Source: Ianthella basta
Lineage: Eukaryota > Porifera > Demospongiae > Verongiida > Ianthellidae
Reading direction: 5' to 3'
DNA length: 64,000 bases
NCBI GenBank assembly: GCA_964019415.1
Contig: OZ025888.1
Coordinates: forward strand, 410,001-474,000
Part shown: piece by piece, positions 1 to 13,069 of the stretch
How positions within the stretch are numbered: the stretch's first letter is position 1
Layout: every line of letters starts with the position of its first letter
The notes under the pieces: generated by a model
What the model was told of the DNA's origin: nothing
Databases searched by the model: none
The model's input: the letters and a program-made list of their open reading frames with translations, nothing else
Translations under genes and position numbers: made by a program

Positions 1-777
1 AGCATGAAAGTCTTTGCCCATCACAATGATTAATCACCACTTGCGCCATACGTTACCTATCCTGGGAGCCTACTCTGCGACAGACGGGGGAGATACAGGA
101 CCTTCTTCTGTCTCCCTCACAGAAACAACTACCTCACCTGGGATCTCTGGCTGAGTAGCCTGTCGGATGTATTATGTGTGACAGTAACCTGGTGGATGTA
201 ACAGCACAATGGCATGTATTCATAATTACAAGTAGAGCCCACCTAGCACTGGTAGACTATGTTGCAAGTAGTGAAATTTCCAAGTTTAAAGCCAAAAGCA
301 TGTGGGCTCTATTTGGAATTATGAATACGTGCCATTGGCCTCCTCCACCGCACACAAGAGGAGGCCAATGAAGGAGAAGACAGCAGAAAGACTGGGCAAA
401 GAAAAGACAGATTATTCCTCAATGCTCATGGCAGAAATTGCATTATCAGAAGCACAGCAATACAATTACACATGTACAATTAAATGCACATGTACTGGGC
501 AAGCAATTCAGTCATTCATGAGATGCCGGTACCAAAAGCAGACTGAGGAGATCAATAGAAGCCATTCAGCTACTGCCATGCATGCAGTGATCAAGTCAAC
601 GCACAATGAGACAAGAGCAGATCAACATTTGCAGTAAGAAGAAAGCACAAACCCCAGCTGTGAATCTGAGTCTGTATTGCGAATGCCGAGTCCACTGTTT
701 CACCCCACACTTCTACTATCACATTCATTGTATATTTCTTTTTGACTCTTGTATTTATGCTTTCTGTATATTATGGT
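1..777. other. Gene-free stretch
   Basis: I see no convincing gene here. Open frames are short, without recognisable domains or splice structure. The DNA looks like degraded intergenic sequence. Confidence 0.5.
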
Positions 778-900
778 GAGGATGAGAGTGTTGCACCAAC
801 CCTCTCCCCTGGGGCGTGTGATAGTGTTGCACCGACCGTCTCCCCTGTGGCATGTGAGAGTGTTGTGTCAACCCTCTTCCCTGGGGAGGATGAGAGTGTA
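778..900. repeat. Short minisatellite, 36-bp period, about 3.4 units
   Basis: Units start with GATGAGAGTGTTGCACC or GTGATAGTGTTGCACC and end in CTCCCCTGGGGCG or close variants, repeating every 36 bp. 36 is divisible by three, so frames stay open on both strands, but no start, splice or domain context supports coding. The sequence just after it (about 895-935) recurs near 1030-1075. Confidence 0.7.
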
Positions 901-1449
901 ACTGGGGGTGCATCATTGGTTTCAACACCCACCCCATCCAGCAAATGTAGAGAGGCTCTTATGTGCACAAGCACATAACGCCAGCCCTTCAAACTATCAG
1001 TGCACGGTTAAATGCAGCCACTACTGCAGTGACGAGAACCGGGGGTGCATCCTTGGTTTCGACTCCCTCCCATGCGTCTGATGTCCACATCAGACGCACA
1101 TCAGGAATCACTCGGCAATAGTCATTTAGCCACTCAGGACTAAATCCCCAAAACCAACTGTATCCATTATGCATTATCCCCATATCTATCATCATTGTAT
1201 GTACAGGACATTCACTACCTCCTCCTCCATGAGAATAGGCAAATATCTTGATGTATTTACGCAGGCTTCCAGTGACCCTCCACTTGTCCACTGGTGGCAT
1301 AAGGAGATGCTACCAACCATGGTGGACATCATGCTCAAAGTGTACACCAGCCATACTGCACTTTTGAAACAAGCAGGAGCCATAGTGCTCAAAATTGCCC
1401 AAATTTCTCAGGACTAAATCCTCCAAAACCACTGTATCTATCATCTCAT

Positions 1450-1770
1450 TCAGTGGTCCTCAACCTGTCCACTTCTGCCATGCAATAAGATATAAGAGGA
1501 GACGAGGACAGTGCAAGCAGCAAAACACAACTACAGACTATATGAATCAGTCACCATCTCCTTCTGCATCCTCTGCCCCTCAACCAGTAGAATTCTACCA
1601 TGCAATAGGATGATACCAATCATGGTGGACATAAGATGAGATGAGGACAGTGCAAGCAGCAAAATGCAACTACGGACTGTATGAATCCGTCACCATCTCC
1701 TTCTGCATCTCTGCCCCTCCCCTCTACAGTGCCCCTCAACCTGTCGACTTCTACCATGGAATAGAACAAT
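1450..1770. repeat. Diverged tandem duplication, units of about 120-160 bp
   Basis: The phrases CCTCAACCTGTCCACTTC, GACAGTGCAAGCAGCAAAA and CACCATCTCCTTCTGCATC recur in order from about 1456, 1577 and 1735 (the last partial). I see no coding signature. Confidence 0.6.
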
Positions 1771-2199
1771 AACCATCATGGTGGACATAATGTTCAAATT
1801 GCACACCACCAATGCAGAAATCTTATAAGGGCAGGATCCATAGTGCTCAAAATTGCACATTTTTCTGGGAAGGTAAATGTACCTTGTATCTACCATCTGC
1901 ACATATATGCATACACCTGCAGTACCATTCATTGCCCTACTCTTCCTCCTCTGCCCACCTCCCTCATGCAGCTTGCTGTATCTCCCTTTGTCTCCACCAC
2001 TGAATGACATTCCTGCCGACTACACCATTGTAGTGGGTCGCAAGGAGCCTTTGCAATGGTTGGGCTAGCACATTCAGCAACAGCATACTTTCTTGGTGGA
2101 CACAGCATAGGCATCAAAGGCACAAGCATTAAAGTGCCACTGACATTCTAAATATATTTTAATGTATGCGCCAGTTATGGTTACCATCTTTCATCTTCA

Positions 2200-3480
2200 A
2201 ACGTATCAAATCCAACCACAACTGGTTTGGATATGTCAGTTATTCTCACACAACATTGACTAACATAAGGCAAGATGAGAACGACGACAAGAAATTCCTG
2301 TGAACCAGCAAACTTGTCAAATCCAACCACAACTGGTTTGGACATGTCAGTCTCGCACAAGATTGACTAATCTTTTCTGATGCCCATCTCACCAGTTCAG
2401 GTTACCATCTTTCAGCTTGCAACAGGCACATTTTCTGCCAAATCCAACCACAAGAGGTTAGGATTACACAATGATGCTCACACCATCCACTTTCAACATA
2501 AATGAGCTTTCATTGCAACCCAGCTCACACTAGATGTGGTTACTATTCTTTCATCACTGATTTCTTGCAACCTGCACAATTATCATTCAAACCAAACCAC
2601 AAGTGGTTTAGATGTCAATGATATTATACTAGTCAACCTGTAGTCCTCAGATTGCTGGCATTGCATCAGCAAGACCAGTTTACTCATCACAAGTCTCAGG
2701 ATTGTGCGGGTCAGATCTGCAGAAAGCAGAAATGAAAAACACTTGCATGCCCTTTATGACATATGAGGGGCTGCGACTCCCACCAAGGCACTCATGTGTG
2801 CACTTTCATGTGCAAAATACTACTGTACTTGCACCATTCAGCACCAGTACTGCTGTTACCAATTTGGTCAACTAGCCCATCATCATGGACCATTGCAGCC
2901 AGAAAAAATGGATATCCAGTTGACTTTCAAGGTTAGGCCAAATTCACAGAACTTCGGTTCCCCAAAAGTTCAGTATTGTAAAGGGCACAAATGAAGGGTA
3001 CTTCTCCATCTCTCCCACATCTGGTCACTATTCCAAACAGCACCACTCTGCACTGCATTCAACAACATTCTGCACTGCACTCAACACCCCACATCTGGTC
3101 ACCACAGTGTCACCAGTAGACATTGCAGGAGCAGGAAGCTGGATTTGTCTTGACTCAGAAAGTACATGCATATGTCTTAGGTGGGTGGAGGGGGATGTGC
3201 TTATCAATACACACTTTGGGTGTCACATCCAGAATTCCCTGGTGTAAACATGGAATTCAAACTGCACTCAACACCCATCTCAGGAAGCCACATACATGTG
3301 GACTTCTGCTTGCTCAGCATTCAGCACACTTCAGGTTTTGATATGTCAATGATTCTCTCGCACCATTGGCTTTACAGGCGTTTCTGATTCCTTCTCACCA
3401 TTTCTGGTCACCATCTTTCAGCAAGCCATCATCTACATTAACCATTCAGAGACAGATATCAGTGGACCAGCCAAATTCTA
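2200..3480. repeat. Degenerate dispersed repeat (AAATCCAACCACAA family)
   Basis: The core AAATCCAACCACAA, followed within about 10 bp by GGTTTGGATATGTCA or variants, occurs near 2207, 2317, 2440 and 2600. It recurs far away near 45278. Interspersed phrases (CACCATCTTTCA, CACAAGATTGACT) also recur. It reads as an old satellite-like or transposon-derived family of unknown class. Confidence 0.55.
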
Positions 3481-3544
3481 CAATGCTTCGCGCCATTTGC
3501 TGCCTCACTCTCAAGACTGCGCACACAAACAATGAGACTGCAAG

Positions 3545-4125
3545 CGAGTTAGGGACAGTAGTTTCTCCGCTCCACATTCAGGTGGACAGAGGCTTAGTGA
3601 ACACTTGCACTTGTCTGCCTGCCTGCAGTAAGCCGTCAAGTCTGTAATACACCACAACCTGACGATGCGGCATCCGATCACCAAGAGCCAAACTTTCTGT
3701 GCATGGTATTGTGTTTGTCCACAGAACAAGAAAATTCAACTACCCAGCCCTTCTCACAGTGTTCTCCTTTAGTTCGGTCTGCATTTGTGCAACATCCCTT
3801 TTAGGAATTCTCTCATCTGTCTCACATTCGACGAGACTGCAAGCAACCTGCCTGTTCTGCCAGCTTGACCACCACATTTACCGACAGTAGATTCTCTGCT
3901 CCACCTTCAGGCGGAGGCTTACTGAACGCTTACGCATGTCTGCCTGGCAACAAGCCCTTCAAGGCCATGACCTGACCATAAGGCGACCGATCCCCGCGGC
4001 CCCACCTGCAATTGCAGTGACCATTCACTCCAACCCCCCCATAGTAGCCACTGAAGGTATGCCAAGAGTGGTATGGTAATTACAGGGACAGGAGCCATAT
4101 TTTGGTCTCATTGCATGGACCAGAC
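3545..4125. repeat. Composite dispersed repeat, also at 45.6-46.8 kb
   Basis: Two internal units carry the phrases GTTTCTCCGCTCCACATTCA, CTTGTCTGCCTGCC and AAGCCGTCAAGTCTG. A terminal module has GGTATGCCAAGAGTGGTATG followed by GCCATATTTTGGTCTCATTG. The same modules in the same order occur at 45.6-46.8 kb, so this is a multi-copy mobile or duplicated sequence of unidentified class. Confidence 0.65.
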
Positions 4126-5079
4126 AGAGCATTGGTATGTACCATTCTTTGTTGCTACTTTCAGGATGGCAATGGCAACACGGTCCATTTCAGTATATAT
4201 GTTACTTGGAATTAGGGCTGAATCATCATCATCCTCAGAGAAGCGTTTTCTCTCACTGCTACCTCAACTGCTTGCAGTGTGTCAGGGTCTGACACATACT
4301 GCAAACACACAGCATGGACATTCCAAAGGAGCCAGGGACACAGACTCTGAGGAATGTTCTCTGATAATGTATGCATGTCAGCGACACTTGTTTGTGTACG
4401 AGTAGCCGGTCATTTTATCCTTATTCTGTTATTGCAACATTCCGTATTCTACGTTTTAGTAAAGCTGGTTTAGAGGGTACAGCTTCACGCCTTGGAGTCT
4501 AACCTCCACAGTAAAATACATTGAATAAGAGTGAAATGATGGCTAGCTGTAGGTGACAACTTGCACTGTGCTACTTCATCCACACCTAGAAGATAGACAG
4601 TGACACCAGTTTATATAGATTGTGGGATTCAGGATACGCAGTGCAGCCCACAGCGCTGAGATATACTGGCTCTATGTCTCACTTCCACACAAAGGCCTAA
4701 GCACACTCTGTATGCAGTTGATGTGCATTACATTAAACTCTTCACAAAATGATTTAGAATTACATTTGGCCATCAGTAACCCAATATGCAGTATTTAACT
4801 ATTGCAAATATCCACGGATGACCAAATTGAGCATGCCATAGGAATGTGGACCAATGATGTATGTACGAGCATATCATTCACTTTGGCTATATTTTTATGT
4901 ACTTTTGCACACAGGGTCATCAGATGTGCAGCTCTGTGTTGCTGTACTCATCACAAAGAGCACAGGGAAGAAGAGTTATATACGTATAGCTACTCTATAG
5001 ATAGCTGGTTAAGGTGACCTGCAAGGGAAGTGGCGGTGCCTCTGTTCATCTTTAGAACCTAAATGAAACTGCTGCAATC
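4126..5079. other. Gene-free stretch
   Basis: Only short open frames. I see no domain, RNA gene or strong repeat. Confidence 0.45.
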
Positions 5080-5440
5080 CTAGCAAGCTATAGCTAGCTA
5101 CACTGTCAACTGTTGAACTGCTGCATTGTCGGCAACAAACGTTAACGACACATGGGTGACATCGACAGGTAGGGTACTAGGTGGGGTGACAAGATCGAGT
5201 TGATCGGAATAATTGGATGCTGCATGAAACGAGCGCGCGTGGAGTATACATATCACTGGTGTGGGGAGCTCACCTAAACAGTTCAGTGGTATACCAATCA
5301 GCCTCTTCACACGCTGCTGAGCAGTCTGAGGAGACTAGCTCTTCACGCGTTGCTGAGTGGTATGAGGACCCTCCGACCCTGCCTCCGACCAACCAACCGG
5401 GCAAACAGCCATTTAATCGCTCACGTGATCATTTCACTGT
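4980..5440. repeat. Flank of copy A, paralogous to 23.93-24.90 kb
   Basis: Lies downstream (3') of copy A. Phrases such as GAACTGCTGCA, GGGGTGACAAGATCGAGTTG, ACCAATCAGCCTCTTC and AACAGCCATTTAATCGCTCA recur in the same order, diverged, downstream of copy C. The duplicated unit that made the gene family therefore extends at least about 1 kb past the genes' 3' ends. Confidence 0.65.
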
Positions 5441-6236
5441 GTCACCGAACACGACAACGTGTGAATGATAGAGCCGCCTCGATCTAGCTGCAGGAACAGT
5501 GGTCAGAAGGAGCGAGAGGTGCTACATCTCCTCTCTCCATTCCCTTATGTGTATCCCTAGTGCACATCACATACAGGCCTATTGTCTGTGTGTAGCTACA
5601 GCTAGCTGGTCTGCTTGTTAGTTCAAATTGCTAAAAGGTGCACAAGCGAAACTAAGGAGGATTGTAAGAGTTGAGCGTCATGGAACGCTTGAAATATAAT
5701 TCATGACCCTCTCCAGAGGAGCCCATACATGTTTGCAAATTGCCATTACAGGTCTGGTGTGTAGCAAATGGGCAGAAAAGTGCTTATCAAGTGTTCTTAG
5801 TGTGGGTCTGGAGGTAGCTACTAAGAGTCTGAATACTTAAGATTCTTACGAAATAATGGTTGAATAAATTGAACAGTCAGCTAAGGCCTATATAAGACTA
5901 GGAGTCAATTCTACACATGCATACAGTAGCAATTAGTGTGTATACAACTGAAGAACATCAAATCTACATAGCAACTATTAATGAACACATCAAACATGCA
6001 CACAGCTAGTGGTAAAAGATCGCACATTGTCTCACATCAAGGGAGTTTGAAATACACAAAATTGAATGGATAAAGTACTTAGTAGCTAGGAGGAGGAAGA
6101 TGGAAAAATGAAAGCTTTACTTTAAAAGAGTTGCCTCGAAACAGTGTCCCTGTGCTAACTTGAGTGGATTGAAAGTTGAGCTAGTTAGCTATCATCACCA
6201 AGTCCACTACCTTGCAGCTGCGTGGCACAAAGTAGA
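5441..6236. other. 3' flank of copy A, nothing recognised
   Basis: I see no gene or repeat that I can support. A polyadenylation signal for the minus-strand gene would lie here, but I cannot assign it. Confidence 0.4.
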
Positions 6237-6613
6237 TTAGAATAAGGGAATGAAACTATTCTGGTTCACCTCCAGAGGTGAGGTGGCTTGAGGAAATGAC
6301 TCTCTCTCAATCTCTTTAGCAGCCGTCTCCCCCACTGCCTCCCTGATAGCCTCCAGGACAGACTGCCACACACGAGGCTGCTCCCCAGTGCCTGGTCCTC
6401 TGGACAGCCACTCACGGAACATGTCACGACATGCCTGTCTTACATTGTGGAGGTTGTCTGTGTGAATGGTGTCCAGAACTGCTGCTCCTACCTCAAGGAA
6501 CACTCCCACTTCGTACCACTGGGCAGCAACTCGCCACACCACTAGCTGGTTGAGCTCGTCAAGTGTGGGGGCGGAGAGGAGGGGGTTGAAGTGATCTTGA
6601 GCCTCAGGGAAAC
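6237..6613 (-). CDS. Copy A death-domain exon
   Basis: The acceptor CATATAG precedes GTTTCCC at 6613. The intron is phase 1 and the donor is at 6927. The exon encodes a linker, then a death-fold domain beginning LDELNQLVVWRVAAQWYEVG and including the family's RGPGTGEQPRVWQ stretch before the last helix. It ends TSPLEVNQNSFIPLF. Death domains mediate homotypic assembly of signalling complexes. The frame is open throughout, unlike the upstream exon. It is close to the D and C domains and distant from B. Confidence 0.75.
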
Positions 6614-9600
6614 CTATATGGGTGGGAGATCAGTAGAATGCAAGAAGCACAGTACACCTCTTCTATGACTGTGTGTTGGAGTTATGTACAAAATGACTAA
6701 ATCAGACAGGAAATCAATCTTCTCGTGGAATGTGAGCGATAGTCATGTGATCCCTGATAAGGGACAGAGATGCCAGTAATCAGTGACTACAATTATAACT
6801 TAACTTGCAAACAGCTTGAGGATGCAGCTATAGACAGCAATCATACACAATACATAATTATATTAGTATAGACAAACTACCTTGCACCACTCTCACCACA
6901 TCACAACTGACTGGGTGTGCACTCACCAATTTGTGCTACACTTGGATAGCTCAGGCCTTCCACAGTTGTCAGTGAAGGTAGTTCTCCTCCAAACAGCTGA
7001 CCAATAAGGATGGAGCTGGTGTTTGACGATAGTGATGGAGCATGGTCGTCACCACGACTGATACAGGAATTGATAGTTGAAACAAGATACAGGGAGCTGG
7101 GCTGAGGGGTTTTGGGGTCCTTCCACAAGGTGGGCGTGTATGGGTGGACAATGTAGGGGATGGCCTCCAGCTTTGGGGATAGCTGAGCAATGGTCTTGAT
7201 GACATTTTGTACAACAGATGCTGTGTATTGCTGTAGTCTCTGAGGTCCAGCCTTGCTGCGTCCGACAACCTGGACCACACTGCTGTCACTAATCTGAACT
7301 GCAACATCTACTCCTTTGGTGGAGCTCCAGGAGATGCCATCCACCCAAACACTACAGTGGTGCTTTCTCACACTGTGTGATGTCTTTTGGATGAACACAA
7401 AAGTGGCTGCAAGACGGAGGATGATGGTTTGCAAGAGATGGGCTGATATGGATTGCTTCTCAGGGTAATCTGCTCTCAGCTGCCAGCACATCCACTGGAA
7501 GTGCTGTGAGTATGGATCTTCTGGCAACACATTGCATGGTTGGGCTGATACCAGGGCAGGAAAGTACAGCCATCCTTCTTCCTCTGTATGAGTGGTCAAC
7601 ATCAATAACTCTTCCTTCATTAACAAAGGATCGATCTCAATGCAGAACTCCAAGCTCTTCAATACCTCTTGTATCATCTCTAGAGTCAACTTGGGAAAGA
7701 GCTTGGCCAACTGATTGCGATGGAGGAGTCCAAACTGGTTGTCCTTGACCTGGGTCCCACTGAACATGGTGCCATACAGGTCATGGAGAAGGGCTGGGAG
7801 GTCCAAGATGAGCCAACTTTGGGAGTGGGGCTCTATTTGTTATAGAGGAAGAGGGTGTGACCAGCCGCTGAAAGGTCCTGACACACCTTCTCTGGTGAGG
7901 GAAGGTTCCTGGGAAGGCTTCCAGCATTGTCCTGCAGCCATGTCTGAAACTCATGGAGTTGTAGTGCTGGAATTGAGAAAGCTTTCCGCACTTGTACCAA
8001 GACCCAGTGCAGGTTGTAGGAGAGAGCTTTAGTGTTTACCAGACGGGCCTCTTGAAGGAAGGTGCAAATTTGATTGATACCTTTTGACTCAGGCTGGCGG
8101 CAGTCAAGGAGACAGGGACCTTGAATGTTCAAGGCTAACTCACTCTTCACTGACTGAGTGCATCGGAGCAGCTTTTCAGATGCTTCCTTCTTTGACTTGA
8201 CTTGATCTATAAAACTGGCAACAATGATCACTTGGGGAGTGGATGGGGTAGACATCAGAGCTAGAGGTTGCAGCCAGCGATAAAGCTGATCTCTGAGGAT
8301 TTTTTTCTTCTTCAGTGGCCTTCACTAGAAGCAGCAGGGTCACTGAGATTTCTGGTTTGCTCAGCATGGCCTCCAGGAAGGACTGGTGTGGACCGTGGTA
8401 CTGAGACTGACCTGCAAAGTCATAAAACAGTGCCTCTCCATATTTTGGATTGGAAACCTGGACTACTTCAATGCCAGCTGTTCGCTGCCTGATGTCATGT
8501 ACCTTCTTGAAGTGATTTACTGCCTTCTTCCAAAGAATGTCACTCGTACGTTCCAATGCTGTCACCAGTGTACTTTTGCCACATTCGGTATTCCCGATCA
8601 CTGCAATGACACGTTTGGTGGTGAGCGACAGTACCTTCTGTACTTCATCTACAAATATATGGCGGCCAATTTCCAATGGATTGCGACGAAATCTATTCTT
8701 GGCCCTCACATCTGCTCCTGCCTCCGCAAGGAGGACTCCACACCTAATACGGTTGTGTTCAGCAGCATAGTGCAGGGGTGTAACATTAGAAGCTTCAACA
8801 GATTCCAACAATACCAATACCACTATTAGGTTCACAATATCTCCCATGTTGACCATTCCAATCTGAAGCTCTGGCCCTTCCTTAGAAATGACTACTGCCA
8901 AGTATGCCTCAGCCACTGCTACCACCAATAGCAAACCCATTACCACTCCTTTCCACCGGAACCATGCTAATATGACAGCTAAACACCGAGCTATTACCAG
9001 CAGTACAAGCATGAGATGTAGTATATCCAGTGACACTAAGACATCCTCTAACTGCACTAGTTTTGTGGACTCAAATACAATGAACCCTGCAGCTCCCCTG
9101 TACAATGCCACGCACATCTCATGATCAGTTGCTTGAGTCCTCAGAACCATAATCAGAAACCAAATGAAAAATACAACAATCATCATTAGTTCCGTCATCC
9201 CCTGTACTATTTGGCTTTCCCCAAGAGCAAAGCCCTTCCTTCCAATCATCATGCATGATGAAGCTATAACAAACAGCTCCATATTTACAATCACTCCTTC
9301 CAGCACTGCCAATACTAAGTCCCATTGGACTAGCATCACATGCACTCTTTTCAACAAGACAATTGTCAAAATAACATTTACTGTAAGGATCAAACGTCCA
9401 GCACCTGCTAAATCCTGAGGTGCCCATACCAAAATCACTGGCACTATAAACACCATTCCAAAGCCTGTACACATTATAAACACTGCAAATAAAAAGATTG
9501 CCCCAACCTCTTTGGCTACTGCTACCACTGTTGCCTTAGGTCCCCGTATCACCAAGGGTATTGCCCCAACCATCACTACAGACAATACCCAGACCACTGG

Positions 9601-10359
9601 TCTTGCCACCATTGCCACTTTCAGTGCCACAATCAGTGTTATGGCAACCATCCCAGACCCTAGCAACATCATAGTCCATGACCCTGGCGTTAGCAGTATC
9701 CCTGAAATGGCCAGTATCAATGTCACAAGAAGTACCAGTGAACCCCATACTGGATCAGCCCAAAACGTAGCTACCACATCCACATCCATCTGGAATTTCA
9801 TCAAAGGCAACAAAACACAAACCCATGCTGCTATCCAATAGAACCCTTTTGCATGAATCAGTCTGGCCAAATTCAGAGTGTTTTCCATATCCCGATACAG
9901 TACACTTGCTCTGATCTTGACATCACAATTGGCCAAGATCAGTTCCCTGACTATGCTGTCATGGCCTCTCAGTGTTGCCATCATCACTGGGGTCTGACCC
10001 TTGTGGATGTGGTCCACATCACAACCTGCTTCAATGACAGACTGCACCATGCTCAGGTCACCGAAATCACATGCATGCCAGAGAATGTGGCTGCGATCCT
10101 CCCTCGACAGGTCACCTACATCCCTAACCAGTTGGCCAACCATGTCATAGCTCTTTGCCAGTCGAACAGCAGTCATCCCCTTCTTGTCCTTGAGGCTAAT
10201 GTCTGCTCCTGCCTTCACCAGTTCATCTACAACAGCACTATTCCCTCTCTCCACAGCCAACATCAGGGCTGTTCTGCCCTCATCATCTTGTTCATTGATA
10301 TTATTCAATCTGTATATATAATCTTCTCTCGACATGTCCTTGCCCCAAAGTGCCATCAC
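6237..10359 (-). pseudogene. Copy A: ankyrin - multi-TM - Roc - COR - death-domain gene, truncated and frameshifted
   Basis: Paralogue of copies B, C and D. The long exon reads 10359 to a GTGAGT donor after 6927. It lacks the first about 120 residues (first ankyrin block) present in the other copies, starting instead with an unrelated short leader just before NEQDDEGRTALMLAVERG. The P-loop GNTECGKST lies near residue 586 of this frame. The frame is lost near 8.3 kb, just after KATEEE, in a T-rich run. It is lost again near 7.83 kb at HTLFLYNK, where two extra bases and a TAG appear relative to copy D. The death-domain exon (6237-6613) is intact. Two frame breaks plus 5' loss make this most likely a recent pseudogene. 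Assembly errors are the alternative. Confidence 0.75.
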
Positions 10360-11142
10360 TCACCAACTTGTTCTAGTTGACAATACAGCTTTCTGATCAA
10401 GTCTTTGACTATTTATATGTGATCTGCAATGCAATTAAAACAGAAGGAGTGCAGACATGTAACCTTGCTGAAAGCAGCTACATTCATGCACCATGGGAAA
10501 GGGTCTGGAGACTAATACATCATGCCAAATGTGCTATTAGATCGCACGGCTTCAAATTCTTTGCAGTGCATGACACTTTGCAACTGAAATGCCACAGTGA
10601 CAGCATTCAAGCTCTTGATTTATCTACCACACCGAATATGGGGTAGGAGTATGGAAGTTATACATTTGACACTATACTGCAAACATAATCCCTCGGACCA
10701 CTGTTAGTGGTTGGTGGTAAAACTGACACGATGGAAAAATGAATTGGCATGTACAGTGCAATATACTATAGCATACACAAAGCCCTTAGTAATACGTTTG
10801 TGATATATTTGTAACTTCATAGCAGAAAATGGAATGGAAATGCAAGACTAGTACTATGACATGTAATGGTATAGAGCCTTTGTGATGGTAAACTTAATGT
10901 ATTATGATCAAGGATATCATTGATATGTGAATGCATAGAGGGTCAAAATAATGATCAAAAAGATTGAAAGTGACGTTTAGGAGCAATGGACGCAGCAGAC
11001 AGTAAATGTAACAAATGAGGAAAGTCTTTTTATTCTAAACATCCTATCCTATATACCATATCCTTTCCTCAGAAGTTTCACTCTCTTCCACGTAAATATA
11101 TATACACTTGAACAGTGGAAAATGGACAGTAATGTACTAGCA
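10360..11142. other. 5' flank of copy A
   Basis: I see no gene. A short phrase around GATCTGCAATG (about 10422) is shared with the upstream flanks of copy B (about 23656) and copy C (GATCTGCAAC, about 30171). This suggests a retained bit of common promoter or 5' UTR. Confidence 0.4.
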
Positions 11143-11448
11143 TATAAAAATATTTTTAGAATTAAAGGGGATTTAGGAATGGCCAGCAGAAAAAGTGTAG
11201 AAATGAGCAACAGTAACTTAACGTCATGATGAACCAAATTGCCTTGAAGTTCGCTATGCATTCCTAATTACAGCTACATGGGCCCAAATGTCTAGCTAGC
11301 TAGTCCCATGTAGCTACAAGGAAATTAGGAATGCATAGCGAACTTCACAGCAATGTGGTTCATCATGGTGTTGAGTTACTGTTGCTTGTTTCTATGCTTT
11401 TTCGCTGGCCATTCCTAAAACCCCTTTAATTCTAAAGGAATTTTTATA
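11143..11448. repeat. Foldback (inverted) repeat, arms about 140 bp
   Basis: The left arm (about 11143-11281) and right arm (about 11305-11448) are imperfect reverse complements. The pairing includes TTCGCTATGCATTCCTAATT with its complement and AATTAAAGGGGATTTAGGAA with a near complement. The spacer is about 25 bp with TAGCTAGCTAG. It resembles a MITE or foldback element. I cannot define target-site duplications. Confidence 0.75.
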
Positions 11449-12119
11449 CACTAGTTTGTACGGATTTTGCATATCCAAAGGACTATGGTTACAAGAGATT
11501 GAAACCAGCGCTGACTAATACCTTTCCTTAAATTAGCTGAAAATGTGCAGAGCATTGAGCACAGTTATGCCATTTTAGATGAAGCGGCTGCCATGTACCT
11601 TACAGTATACCAGCGCAACAAAATGGCGGCATTGGGGTATGTTTAATAAACGAGGAGGCCAAATTTCCTGCCCGCTCCTGTGCTGTACTTATCGGATTGC
11701 CACCAGCGCTCAGATCCTAGTCTTTGACCTAGGTACGTAAGTCCTCATACACGACTTTGGTCCATAAGTGCCCTGTGTCGTGTGCTAGGAGCACGCAAAA
11801 ATTCGGTGGGAAGAAGAAGGAGAATATGAAAAGCCAACAAAATGGAGTATGAGCAGCCTGTGACGCTTTTCTCTTATGTGCACTCCAGGCTGACTTTGGG
11901 CGTGCTGCCGTTGTCAATACATTAAAAGAAGCCTATCCATGGCCTTTAATCATTCTTTGCCACTGCCGCTTGTCTAGTTATGCTGAAGCGCCCTAATACA
12001 TTAAGATAGGAGACGCCATTCTGAACCTGGCACTTTCCTAATTAGACGTCACGAACATTATGTCTGATAAGGCTAACACAGCTAGAGGCAGCTATCCCTT
12101 TCCACTATAGCATTATGCA
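11449..12119. other. Gene-free stretch
   Basis: Nothing recognised beyond short shadow frames. Confidence 0.4.
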
Positions 12120-12515
12120 TGGTCCCAGTAGCTACTGCCCACCAAACATCGCCACAGCACTTCCCACCATGTACATGCTCAAATACAGATTATTAATTAT
12201 TCATAAACACCACAGCTAGAAGTAGCAATATATTTATCCTCCTTTCAGGACACCATCCTTCTTCAACTCACTTGCGCAACGAGTCCCAATGCACATGTAC
12301 ACTAACTGTGAACAGGAGTAATGCAGGCTCTTTGGATGAATCAACCAGTACAAATTGTGGTGTTTTGCAACTGAAGGGTCTGTGTGGCAGTGTCGCTATA
12401 TGGGCAGGGACAGAGTAACCAGGTAAAGAACAACTCACAAGAGGCAATGCTGCCGACACATGGTAGAGCTGTGATCGGACAACCTACCAACTTATATGCA
12501 GCTTCACAATTTGCC
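12120..12515. repeat. Diverged duplicate, partner of 13.07-13.70 kb
   Basis: Shares with 13070-13700, in order, GGTCCCAGTAGCTAC, CTCAACTCACTTGC, AACTGAAGGGTC, GGACAGAGT and GGACAACCTACCAACTTA. On the minus strand the CTCACTTGC phrase reads as a GTGAGT donor in both copies. These may be exon ends of an unrecognised or dead gene, but no clear protein is conserved. Confidence 0.6.
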
Positions 12516-13069
12516 AGAACTACAAATCAGTAACAGTGTCACTGTAAATGTGTGCACAATGTGTTTCCTGCACATTTCCAATGGTGTAGGAAACACGACT
12601 TTAACTGCTCCTGTCCTTTACACAATTCTGTATAAGCACCACCTCATGAACTTTTCATAATACTTTTCAATAACTCAAAAATAATGGATAATACAATGAA
12701 CACAAGAATACAGAGCAAAAGAAGTTAGCTATCCACACTGCATGGATTGTGGTTACCCTTGAGCTGCGAACCAGTTGTAGTATAACATGTGGTGGACCAC
12801 TGCATGGCTAAAGAGCCAGTCAAATAAGGTTTCTGCCCATTAACTATACATTATCATTGTAGCCTAGTTGTCAATAATAAGGACTCTGACAAACTTGAAG
12901 TTCATGAAGACTAGTATGACGTTAAGAAGGAAGTGGCCAGAGACACTGAAGCAGCAGTTGTTGAGTTAATGGCGTTAACTTATTACAGTCAACCAATGTC
13001 CTCCTATTAAATATTAGGGGACACAGAGCACACATCTCGATTCCAGGGGCATAACAGGAGTTTCCCTTT

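Noticed and set aside
8888-10380. Threonine/isoleucine-rich plus-strand frames opposite the copy A-D genes (also 21.7-22.8, 28.7-29.3 and 50.9-51.5 kb)
   Set aside because: Antisense of valine- and methionine-rich membrane segments. They track the real genes and have no independent features.
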